Shown one piece after another: positions 17,395-24,462 of a stretch of 64,000 nucleotides of DNA. The stretch's first letter is position 1. Each line of letters begins with the position of its first letter. A model generated the notes under the pieces. That model was given only the letters and a program-made list of their open reading frames with translations, was not told where the DNA came from and did no database searches. Location: positions 62,001 through 126,000 of the forward strand of contig JACJVZ010000003.1 in NCBI GenBank assembly GCA_020637445.1, read 5' to 3'. The translations under genes were made by a program, and so were the position numbers. This DNA is from Calditrichota bacterium (GTDB lineage: Bacteria; Electryoneota; RPQS01).

Positions 17395-17439
17395 GATTCC
17401 GGCGGGGAATCCCTACGGGACAGGCCGCTATGCTAAATC
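17395..17439. repeat. 45-base dispersed repeat, copy A
   Basis: It starts GATTCCGGCGGGGAATCCCT and is identical by eye to the copy 64 bases downstream (17459-17503); an inverted copy lies at 20422-20457. GATTCCxxCGGGGAATC is itself palindromic. Confidence 0.85.
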
Positions 17440-17458
17440 CCCGCTCGGCGAATTTTCT

Positions 17459-17539
17459 GATTCCGGCGGGGAATCCCTACGGGACAGGCCGCTATGCTAA
17501 ATCACTTCACTGCGTTCGAGTGCAGGCTCCGCTCGGCGT
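17459..17539. repeat. Dispersed repeat, copy B with long flank
   Basis: It holds the same 45 bases as copy A, followed by a flank (17505-17539) containing ACTGCGTTCGAGTGCAGGCT and CCGCTCGGCG. The whole unit recurs inverted at 20378-20457 with a few changes. Confidence 0.8.
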
Positions 17540-17577
17540 ACCAAATCAACTTTCGTTGACTCTTTGTGTTTAGAACG

Positions 17578-18303
17578 CTACTTTGCTGGAGCGGTTCCAC
17601 TGAAACCGAAGGGCGTGAAGCGCGTATTGGTATCGTAGATGTCGACTTGCTCTTTGTGCTTCAGATAGCCGACGGCCATATAGGTGACGGGAGTCAGGAG
17701 AATTTCGACGCCGCACTTGAAGACGTAGTTGAACGCCATCATCAGCCAGAGTTCGTTCATGGGAATGACTCCGTAAAAGGCAATCATCACGAACAAAACC
17801 GTATCGACGCCTTCGCCGACCAAGGTGGAGCCGATGGTGCGGGTCCAGAGGAATTTTCCTTTGGTGGCAATTTTCATTTTGGCGAGAATCACGGAGTTTG
17901 TGAACTCACCGAAGAGATAGGCAACCAAAGATGCGAGCACAATGCGCGGGACGAATCCCAATATGCTTTCGAAAGCAGCTTGGTTGTCCCAGATGGCCGC
18001 CGGGGGCATGGCCGTGACGACTGCGAACGTACCAGCAGCAAGGATGTTAGCCGCGAAACCCAACCAAATGATTCTGCGCGCGCGCCCAAATCCGTAGACT
18101 TCCGTGAGAATATCTCCGAAGATATAGCTCAGGGGAAACAGAAAAGTCCCGCCGTCGAAAGGGAAGCTGCCGAAACCGACGAGCTTGGTGGCCGCGATAT
18201 TGGAAATAAGCAAAATCGCGACGAACAGCCCGCCGATCAAGTCGTAGTAGCGCAGCCCCCGGGGGAGATCACGGGGCAGGACGATCCAGTTGGAATTGGG
18301 CAT
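17578..18303 (-). CDS. yhhQ: YhhQ-family queuosine precursor transporter
   Basis: This 241-residue inner-membrane protein has about six hydrophobic segments. Family motifs are ISNIAATKLVGF, FPLSYIFGDILTEVYGFGRA and FGEFTNSVILAKMK, then TIGSTLVGEGVDTVLFVMIA. Members import queuosine precursors such as preQ0/preQ1. The divergently placed neighbour is queG, the last enzyme of queuosine synthesis, which supports this role directly. Other de novo queuosine genes are not in the window. The start ATG 18303 has no strong Shine-Dalgarno. Confidence 0.88.
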   Translation of the reverse strand: MPNSNWIVLPRDLPRGLRYYDLIGGLFVAILLISNIAATKLVGFGSFPFDGGTFLFPLSYIFGDILTEVYGFGRARRIIWLGFAANILAAGTFAVVTAMPPAAIWDNQAAFESILGFVPRIVLASLVAYLFGEFTNSVILAKMKIATKGKFLWTRTIGSTLVGEGVDTVLFVMIAFYGVIPMNELWLMMAFNYVFKCGVEILLTPVTYMAVGYLKHKEQVDIYDTNTRFTPFGFSGTAPAK

Positions 18304-18541
18304 CAGCTATTAAGTCAGAAGTTTGAAGTCAGAAGTCAGAAAAGGTATGAGGTAAGAGGTAAGAGCCCGGAATACTATCCACTGCCGTCGGCCTCTGGCC
18401 GTCGCTTCTGGGACATTCTCGGAAGAAGCCCCTGCCGGAGGCAGGGAAGTAGTAGTTTGATAATTTTCTTGTCCCCCCGCTCGCGGACAGAAATCAGAGA
18501 AAAATAACCACTCTTGGGCGAAATTGCAAACTCCAGATAAA

Positions 18542-19570
18542 ATGACCCTTGAACAACGGATTTTGGGCAAAGCCCGGGAGCTGGGGTTTGATGTGTGTGG
18601 ATTTTCGCGGGCAGAGCGGCCGCAACGGGCTGAGTATTTCAAGGAGTGGCTGGCTCGGGGGATGGCCGGAACGATGACATATTTGAACCGGTCGGCCGAG
18701 CGAAGGGTGAACCCTGAGTTGGTGCTGCCCGGAATAAGATCGGTAGTTTCCGTGGGGCAATCGTATTTTACAGGGTTCTTGCCGGACGAGATTCGGACGG
18801 ACCCGTCGCGGGGGATTATTGCAAGCTATGCTTGGGGACAGGACTATCACGAGCTGATGGGACATGCGCTCGAAGAACTTGCAGAGTTTGTCCAGTCGCT
18901 TTCGGCGGACGCAAAGACCAAAGCCTATGTGGATACGGGTCCTGTGTTGGAACGGGAAGCTGCCGAACGTGCGGGACTGGGATTCATCGGCAAGAACACA
19001 ATGCTGATTCATCCGAGACTCGGATCAAATCTATTTTTGGGAGAGATCTTGACGACGGTTGATCTTACCCCCTCTCCCCCGCCGCGCCAGATGCCGTCGT
19101 GCGGAAGCTGCACGCGGTGTGTCGATATTTGTCCGACTCATGCTCTGCCAGCAGCACATGTGATGGACGCAAGACTGTGTATTTCATATTTGACAATTGA
19201 ATTTCGCGGGTCTGTTCCGCTGGAGCTAAGACCGAAGATGGGAAACCACATTTTCGGATGTGACGATTGTCAGATATGTTGTCCGTGGGTCAAGCGGTTT
19301 TCGACTCCGACGCGGCAGACGGCATATGAGAATGTGCTGAATCGAAAGGCTCCGCGACTTGTCGAGTTGGCCAAGCTCACCGAGTTTGAGTTTTTGGAGA
19401 TGTTCAAAGGAAGTCCGGTACTCAGACCGAAATACGAAGGTTTTTTGAGAAATGTGGCCGTGGCCATCGGGAATTGGAAAACACCGGAAGCCCGGGCAGC
19501 ACTGAGTCCCTTGCTCAGACACGAAAGCGGACTCGTTCGAGAACACGCGGAGTGGGCAGCATCGCAGTAG
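18542..19570 (+). CDS. queG: Epoxyqueuosine reductase QueG
   Basis: This 342-residue enzyme reduces epoxyqueuosine to queuosine in tRNA using cobalamin and two 4Fe-4S clusters. Cluster cysteines are visible: C187, C190, C193, C197 (CGSCTRCVDICPTHAL) and C240, C243, C246/C247 (CDDCQICCPW), with the family motif CISYLTIEFRG between them. The C-terminal part (about 270-342) is HEAT-like (VAIGNWKTPEARAALSPLL). ATG 18542 is used; a TTG at 18524 could add six residues. It diverges from the YhhQ transporter gene, and a bidirectional terminator follows. Confidence 0.94.
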   Translation: MTLEQRILGKARELGFDVCGFSRAERPQRAEYFKEWLARGMAGTMTYLNRSAERRVNPELVLPGIRSVVSVGQSYFTGFLPDEIRTDPSRGIIASYAWGQDYHELMGHALEELAEFVQSLSADAKTKAYVDTGPVLEREAAERAGLGFIGKNTMLIHPRLGSNLFLGEILTTVDLTPSPPPRQMPSCGSCTRCVDICPTHALPAAHVMDARLCISYLTIEFRGSVPLELRPKMGNHIFGCDDCQICCPWVKRFSTPTRQTAYENVLNRKAPRLVELAKLTEFEFLEMFKGSPVLRPKYEGFLRNVAVAIGNWKTPEARAALSPLLRHESGLVREHAEWAASQ

Positions 19571-19597
19571 ATCGGCAGCCACCGAGAGTAAACAAAA

Positions 19598-19628
19598 GCA
19601 AGCGGCCCGGAATTTCCGGGCCGCTTGC
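19598..19628. terminator. Bidirectional terminator between queG and the small peptide gene
   Basis: A near-perfect GCAAGCGGCCCGG stem (19598-19610) pairs with CCGGGCCGCTTGC (19616-19628). It lies between convergent genes. On the minus strand it is followed by CTTTTGTTT. Confidence 0.75.
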
Positions 19629-19652
19629 CTTATTCACTGCTGCGACTCTGCA

Positions 19653-19868
19653 TTAGGCAACGAAATCAACTGACATACCAAGAGTCTTGCTAACCGGATC
19701 GAGAGCCTTACCCTCGGGATTGGTGCTGTCACTCTGCACGATCGGGGCGGTGATGGGATCCAGGGCCTTGCCGTCGGGGTTCGTTTCCTTCGCGGGAGGG
19801 GTAAGAGCCTTGCCATCGCTGATGATTGACGTAAAGTTGGTGCTGAGGGTCGCGCTGTTTACTAACAT
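19653..19868 (-). CDS. 71-residue peptide with three DGKALxP repeats
   Basis: The gene is short but has good signals: AGGAG seven bases before ATG 19868 and a terminator 25 bases past the stop. The peptide has no signal peptide, no cysteine and no membrane segment. Residues 17-60 hold three spaced repeats: SDGKALTPP (17-25), NPDGKALDP (30-38) and NPEGKALDP (50-58). The N-terminal 16 residues (MLVNSATLSTNFTSII) and the end (GMSVDFVA) differ in composition. The family is unknown to me. Repeated short units behind a distinct leader resemble precursor peptides of ribosomal natural products, but no modifying enzyme or exporter lies beside it, so this is only a possibility. A small structural or regulatory protein is equally open. 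Confidence 0.65.
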   Translation of the reverse strand: MLVNSATLSTNFTSIISDGKALTPPAKETNPDGKALDPITAPIVQSDSTNPEGKALDPVSKTLGMSVDFVA

Positions 19869-20240
19869 TTCAGTACTCCTGAATTCATGGTGTATTCAAA
19901 TTGTGTGTTTCATCAAATCTGTGAATATGGGCCTAAGCATTTGGTTGGTTTCACCCGTGTGCTTAACTATACTTAGGCTATTCCGTATTCTGGCTGTGTT
20001 AATAGCAAGCACCGTACCCGTTTGAAATCGGCGTCATTTCGTCCGTCTTGGAGCCTAGTTTTTCGGCTTAGGTATTTAATAATTATAATATTAGTATTGG
20101 GGGACCCGAGAGTGATGTTAGAACCCGTGTATACTTACTATGGTTGTCGTGAACCGGGGTAGTGGTTCAAGCTGTTCTTAGCAACCAGTGTTGTGCGGGC
20201 GGAGGTGGTTTTCGAAGTGCATCTTCGGGAAGGCTGGGCG

Positions 20241-20282
20241 GATTCCGGCGGGGAACGTAGGTTATGCCCCGCTCGGCGATTC
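20241..20282. repeat. Partial dispersed repeat, copy D
   Basis: It begins with GATTCCGGCGGGGAA like copies A and B, then diverges and ends in CCCCGCTCGGCGATTC, the flank seen after copy A. Confidence 0.6.
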
Positions 20283-20377
20283 AGGAGTCAGAATAGGTAT
20301 GAGGTATGAGTTAAGAGGTGTGAACCCGGAATCACAGAAGCCTCCCTTAGAGCATATCCCCAAAAAAGGAAAAGACT

Positions 20378-20457
20378 CGCCGAGCGGGGCCTGCGCTCGA
20401 ACGCAGTGAAGCGATAAAGGGTAGCGGCCTGTCCCGTAGTGATTCCCCGCCGGAATC
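20378..20457. repeat. Dispersed repeat, inverted copy C
   Basis: The reverse complement reads as copy B plus flank (17459-17539): GATTCCGGCGGGGAATCACT, the CACTGCGTTCGAGCGCAGGC segment and CCGCTCGGCG. A handful of substitutions are visible. Confidence 0.75.
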
Positions 20458-20473
20458 TGAAAAATCTCGATAT

Positions 20474-20509
20474 GCGGGGCAGGTGAAGACACCTGCCGCC
20501 GCGATTCTT
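20474..20509. repeat. REP-like palindrome, copy 2
   Basis: It has the same outer sequence as 17337-17371 (GCGGGGC...GCCGCCGCGATTCTT), but the stem is AGGTG/CACCT instead of ACCC/GGGT, so pairing is kept while sequence changed. Confidence 0.7.
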
Positions 20510-20593
20510 GAATCTCGCGCTATTTCAAGATAGGTTCTTAATCCCCCCACAAAACCACTTTGTGGATTATGGGGGGAGATCAGAAAAAGAAGA

Positions 20594-20615
20594 AAGGCAG
20601 CCTTGCGGCTGCCTT
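20594..20615. terminator. Strong terminator of the sigma54 regulator gene
   Basis: The arms AAGGCAGCC (20594-20602) and GGCTGCCTT (20607-20615) close a 4-base loop directly past the stop codon. Oligo-T is present on both strands (CTTTTT downstream on plus, TTTCTTCTTTTTC on minus). Confidence 0.8.
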
Positions 20616-20619
20616 CTTT

Positions 20620-22173
20620 TTACATTTCGTCTTCGGGGTGCAGGTCGACCCCCAAGTCTTTTGCTTTTTTCCACAGAGTGGTGCGGTCGATTTGCAGCAT
20701 TCTGGCAGCCTTGATGACATGGCCATTCGCGGCCAGCATCGCATTTTCGATAAACTGTTTCTCGAAATTGCGGACGGCAGTTTTCAGCGGGCCGAGAGCG
20801 AACAAGTTTTCCGGTTCGGCAGGCACCGTTTGCGCCGGAGCGGACGGTGTCGCCGTGTTGATCGGGTAACTCATTTGCGGAGCGAAGCTGATATTCTCGG
20901 TCGTCGGAATCGGCTGTTTCAAGAACTGCAGCGTGTTCGCAGTCACCGTTGTGGTGGTGCTGGCCAGAATTGCGCGTTCGATGACATTCTCAAGTTCTCG
21001 GACATTACCGGGCCACGGATGCGACAGCATCATCGCCATCGCGTCATCGGTCATGGTGAAGACGCCTTTCTGCAAACGGCTTCCGATCTTGTCCAGGAAG
21101 TGCGCACAGAGCATGGGAATATCTTCTTTACGCTCACGCAACGGCGGGATAGTGATTGGCACGACATTCAGACGGTAGTAGAGATCCATGCGGAAGCGGC
21201 CTTCCTGAATCATCCGTTCGAGGTCGCGGTTGGTGGCCGTGACGACACGAATGTTGACCGGAATCTTGCGATTTCCGCCGAGTCGTTCGATTTCTCGATC
21301 CTGCAGGACATTGAGCAGCTTGACCTGCGTAGCAAGCGACAGTTCGCCGATTTCGTCCAAGAAGATCGTACCGCCGTTGGCTGCTTCGAACTTGCCGATA
21401 CGAGTTTGCTTTGCATCGGTGAAGGCCCCTTTTTCGTGTCCGAAGAGTTCGGATTCGAGCAGGGTTTCGGGAAGCGCGGCACAGTTTACTTTGATAAACG
21501 GTTTTTCCGCGCGCGGGCCTTCGAAGTGCAGAGCACGAGCCACGAGTTCTTTACCGGCGCCGGTTTCGGCCCGGATCAGAACGGTGGTGTCGACCGCTGC
21601 GACGTCGCGGATGGCGTCAAAGACTTTGTGCATGGCGGCCGAGCGCCCCACGAGACCGCCGAGTTTGTGATCCCCACCGAGCCGACGCTTCAATTTTTCC
21701 ACTTCGCCCGCCAGACGAAGGTTAGACAGCGCGGCATCCACAGTACGCGCGAGGAGCCTCGGCTCCATCGGCTGAGTTACATAATTGGTCGCGCCGTTTT
21801 CCATCGCTTCGACGATTCTTTCGGAGTCATCATTCTCCGAATAGATCACGACGGGTAAGCGCAAATGGCGCGAGCGGATATCGCCGATCAGCGATATTCC
21901 GGACGTACCCTTTAGGTCCACATCACAGAGGACCACATCCACAGTTTCGGTTTCCAACCGGTTGAGCACGTTATTGGGGTTAGTTTCGTGCAACACGCGG
22001 TAGCCACCTTCTCCGCGCAAGGAACGTGTGACACGTTCGATGGCGGACGTCTCTTCATCAACGATCAAAAGCGTTGGTTCAGGCATCTTGGGGATCTCCC
22101 GTTTCCGATATCCATTCGTTAGCACCCACAGAACATCCATACCTTCGGCAAATGTCGGGCCGAGCTGATTCAT
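20620..22173 (-). CDS. Sigma54-dependent response regulator (NtrC family)
   Basis: This 517-residue protein starts at ATG 22173, chosen because AAGGAGG lies five bases upstream; it adds about 30 residues before the receiver. An ATG at 22086 behind GGGAG would start right at the receiver (MPEPTLLIVDEE). The receiver spans about 31-150 with phospho-acceptor D84 (CDVDLKGTSG), but the conserved lysine is Q134 (YVTQPME). The AAA+ domain spans about 170-395 with Walker A AETGAGKE, the sigma54-contact GAFTDA loop and Walker B GGTIFLDEIGE. A Fis-type HTH ends the protein (AARMLQIDRTTLWKKAKDLG). It activates RNA polymerase with sigma54 at unknown targets. No cognate kinase is adjacent. Confidence 0.93.
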   Translation of the reverse strand: MNQLGPTFAEGMDVLWVLTNGYRKREIPKMPEPTLLIVDEETSAIERVTRSLRGEGGYRVLHETNPNNVLNRLETETVDVVLCDVDLKGTSGISLIGDIRSRHLRLPVVIYSENDDSERIVEAMENGATNYVTQPMEPRLLARTVDAALSNLRLAGEVEKLKRRLGGDHKLGGLVGRSAAMHKVFDAIRDVAAVDTTVLIRAETGAGKELVARALHFEGPRAEKPFIKVNCAALPETLLESELFGHEKGAFTDAKQTRIGKFEAANGGTIFLDEIGELSLATQVKLLNVLQDREIERLGGNRKIPVNIRVVTATNRDLERMIQEGRFRMDLYYRLNVVPITIPPLRERKEDIPMLCAHFLDKIGSRLQKGVFTMTDDAMAMMLSHPWPGNVRELENVIERAILASTTTTVTANTLQFLKQPIPTTENISFAPQMSYPINTATPSAPAQTVPAEPENLFALGPLKTAVRNFEKQFIENAMLAANGHVIKAARMLQIDRTTLWKKAKDLGVDLHPEDEM

Positions 22174-22267
22174 CGCAACCTCCTTGTTCATCCTTTACAA
22201 CATCGGGAATAACCCTAAAAATCTATCTACTATCCTCCGTCAAATACTGGAATAGGGGCTTGTTATC

Positions 22268-22296
22268 AACATAACAGTTTGCAGAGCAGATGTCAA
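22268..22296 (-). promoter_or_regulatory. Sigma70 promoter for the sigma54 regulator gene
   Basis: On the minus strand TTGACA (22291-22296), 17 bases and TATGTT (22268-22273) are seen, about 95 bases upstream of the chosen start. Confidence 0.65.
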
Positions 22297-22359
22297 AGAG
22301 TCAAGACTTCTGACCCATAATTGTAGAAAAGTCGCGACGGGAGATTTGGACCTGAAAAT

Positions 22360-22388
22360 TTGACAATGCAACGAGTCTCTGGTATATT
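22360..22388 (+). promoter_or_regulatory. Sigma70 promoter for dapA-dapB
   Basis: TTGACA (22360-22365), a 17-base spacer and TATATT (22383-22388) lie 70 bases before the dapA start. It is back to back with the regulator promoter. Confidence 0.78.
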
Positions 22389-22458
22389 CTAATTCAGGAA
22401 TTTTGGGCATGTTGCGAAGACACGACAGGCCGTAAACAGATACAAACTCCATAACATT

Positions 22459-23346
22459 ATGAACTTCTACAGAGGATTGTGGATTGCGGTGGTCACACCG
22501 TTCAAAAATGGGCAGATTGACGAGGCCGCCCTGCAGAATTTGGTCGCCGGACTTGCGAATCGCGGCGTGGATGGTTTTGTGCCATTGGGGACGACCGGGG
22601 AAGCATCGTGCCTCTCTTTGGAAGAAAGACGACGAGTCATTCAGTTGGTTCTGGAAGCTGCGGATGGCTGTGACGTCGCTCCGGGATGCGGCACAAATGC
22701 CACGGCTCAGACGATTGAATTGGTGAAGGAAGCCAAGAAATTAGGTGCGCAGGGGGCCATGGTCATCACACCTTATTACAACAAACCGACTCAGGAAGGG
22801 CTGGCAGCGCATTTTGAAGCCGTGCATAATGCGACGGATTTGCCGCTGCTGCTGTATAATGTGCCGGGTCGGACGAGTGTGAACATGCTTCCGGCAACGG
22901 TTGAGAAGCTGTCGGACTTGCCGCGGGTGGCTTCAATCAAGGAAGCCAGTGGAAATCTGGAGCAAATCAGTGAAATAGCTGCTCGGGTGGAGGGCCGAAT
23001 GACGGTGCTCTCGGGGGATGACGGGCTGACTTTGCCGATTCTTTCGGTTGGCGGCGTCGGAGTAGTGTCGGTGGCGGGGCATGTTTGCCCGGATTTGCTG
23101 CGGAGCATGATTGATTCTTATGACCGCAATGATATGCCTTCGGCGCGGCTGCTGCATCAGACGTTGGCACCGATTGCCAAAGCAATGTTCCTCGAAACGA
23201 ATCCGGCTCCGGTGAAATACGCACTTTCGGCAATGGGGCAGATTGCCAACGAATTCAGGTTGCCGATCGTACCTGTCAGGAAAGAAACGGAAGGGAAGAT
23301 TCGCGTGGCGATTGCCGCGTATTTGGAGAATTTGAATGTCGCATAA
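22459..23346 (+). CDS. dapA: 4-hydroxy-tetrahydrodipicolinate synthase
   Basis: This 295-residue TIM-barrel lyase condenses pyruvate with aspartate semialdehyde in lysine/DAP synthesis. The Schiff-base lysine is K161 (SIKEASGN), the catalytic tyrosine Y133 (LLYNVPGRTS), and the proton-relay threonines lie in GTTGEAS (residues 44-50). Length is normal for the family. It opens the dapA-dapB operon; the downstream start overlaps the dapA end by 11 bases. Confidence 0.96.
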   Translation: MNFYRGLWIAVVTPFKNGQIDEAALQNLVAGLANRGVDGFVPLGTTGEASCLSLEERRRVIQLVLEAADGCDVAPGCGTNATAQTIELVKEAKKLGAQGAMVITPYYNKPTQEGLAAHFEAVHNATDLPLLLYNVPGRTSVNMLPATVEKLSDLPRVASIKEASGNLEQISEIAARVEGRMTVLSGDDGLTLPILSVGGVGVVSVAGHVCPDLLRSMIDSYDRNDMPSARLLHQTLAPIAKAMFLETNPAPVKYALSAMGQIANEFRLPIVPVRKETEGKIRVAIAAYLENLNVA

Positions 23347-24052
23347 GGTGATACAGGTCGCGTTGTTTGGCGCGGCGGGCCGGATGGGCCGGGTGATTTT
23401 GCATGAAGCCCGGATCAGCAAGACTGTTAAGGTCACGCACGCGTTTGATCCGGCGGGAGCGGGACAGTATTTTGACGAACTTTTGATTCAACCGAATTGT
23501 TTCGGTGTCCGGGATCACGTAGACGTGGCCGTCGATTTTTCGTTGGCGCACGCGGTGGCGGACAACGTGAAATGCTGCCGGGACGCGAAGGTGAACTATG
23601 TGTGCGGAGTGACGGCGATTTCTGATGAAACGAAACAGGCTCTGCGTGACGCGTCCAAAGATATTGCGGTGCTGCACGCGCCAAATATGTCGCCGGGAAT
23701 GAATGTGTTGTTTGCTCTCGTTGCCGAAGCGGCGGCGGCGCTGCCGGGATATAAGGCTTACTTGACGGAGTCGCATCATACGAAGAAGGTGGATGCGCCT
23801 TCGGGTACGGCGGTGAGGATAGCGGAGATTTTGGAAGATACCGTCGGGCAAAAACCTGACGTTTTTTCGCTCAGAGTGGGTGACGTGGTGGGCGAACACA
23901 CGCTGGTTTTGGGTGGACACGGCGAGCGGTTGGAAATCTCGCATCGTGCGGATTCGCGGGCGGTGTTTGCGCATGGTGCGCTGCGCGCGGCGGAGTGGAT
24001 TGCGGGGCAGCCCGCGGGGTTCTACGGGATGGGGGACGTGTTGGGACTGTAG
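23336..24052 (+). CDS. dapB: 4-hydroxy-tetrahydrodipicolinate reductase
   Basis: This 238-residue NAD(P)H-dependent enzyme performs the step after DapA. The N-terminal Rossmann motif is GAAGRMGR (13-20). The signature ESHHTKKVDAPSGTA holds the catalytic histidine and lysine, and GHGERLEISHRADSRAVFAH is the C-terminal substrate region. The 11-base overlap with dapA indicates coupled translation. It is slightly short of the usual 240-270 residues but complete. Confidence 0.95.
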   Translation: MSHKVIQVALFGAAGRMGRVILHEARISKTVKVTHAFDPAGAGQYFDELLIQPNCFGVRDHVDVAVDFSLAHAVADNVKCCRDAKVNYVCGVTAISDETKQALRDASKDIAVLHAPNMSPGMNVLFALVAEAAAALPGYKAYLTESHHTKKVDAPSGTAVRIAEILEDTVGQKPDVFSLRVGDVVGEHTLVLGGHGERLEISHRADSRAVFAHGALRAAEWIAGQPAGFYGMGDVLGL

Positions 24053-24099
24053 AACCAACTTTCCCCCGGTCCTCCGGGTGGACAAAAGAGGGGAAAAGT

Positions 24100-24462
24100 T
24101 TGAGAGATTTTGACCAAGTAAAATGGAAGACGTGGCAGTTCGGTCGCAAGATGCGGCGCGAGCCGACCGTGGCGGAGAAGCTGCTCTGGCACAAGATCCG
24201 CGCGCGACAGCTTGGTGTGAAATTTCGCAGGCAGCACGCACTCGGAGATTTCATCGTGGACTTTGTGTCGCTGGAGCGAATGCTCATAATCGAAATCGAC
24301 GGACCGACCCACGCTGAGCCGGAGCAAATTGCATACGACGCGAGGCGGTCGGAGTCTCTTGAATCCAAGGGCTTTCGTCTTGTTCGGTTCACGAATCAAC
24401 AAGTTAAGGAGAGCATGGAGTATGTTCTCGATACGATTCTCGAAAAGCTTGAAGCTAAATAA
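24100..24462 (+). CDS. DUF559 endonuclease-like protein
   Basis: This 120-residue protein belongs to the DUF559 family, which has a Vsr/restriction-endonuclease-like fold. Motifs are ARKMRREPTxAE-type (FGRKMRREPTVAEKLLWHKI), VKFRRQHALGDFIVDFVS, and the acidic core LIIEIDGPTH with downstream RRSESLESKGFRLVRF. TTG 24100 was chosen because GAGGGG lies about six bases upstream and the family starts there; the frame extends further upstream through a repeat-like tail. It sits between dapB and secreted-protein genes with no methylase or toxin partner. Such genes are often scattered singly, and the role is unknown. Confidence 0.82.
   Translation: MRDFDQVKWKTWQFGRKMRREPTVAEKLLWHKIRARQLGVKFRRQHALGDFIVDFVSLERMLIIEIDGPTHAEPEQIAYDARRSESLESKGFRLVRFTNQQVKESMEYVLDTILEKLEAK

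Larger units (their letters stand above)
19869..20619. other. Intergenic region: inverted repeats, REP-like elements and terminator
   Basis: This 751-base gap has an AT-richer first part (19870-20170) containing GCCTAAG (19931-19937) with its complement CTTAGGC (19972-19978), and a related pair GCCTAG/CTTAGG at 20053-20072. The second part holds dispersed repeats at 20241-20282 and 20378-20457, a REP-like palindrome at 20474-20509 and a long hairpin at 20543-20576 (CCCCCCAC...GTGG...GGGGGG). No convincing gene is seen. Confidence 0.6.

Noticed and set aside
17337..17539. Riboswitch upstream of tatC or yhhQ (for example a preQ1 class)
   Set aside because: The conserved sequence recurs as dispersed repeats elsewhere in the window and shows no aptamer-like core.
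23276..24241. 321-codon minus-strand frame across dapB
   Set aside because: It is a shadow of dapB, which carries all family motifs; the frame is arginine-rich and has no domain.
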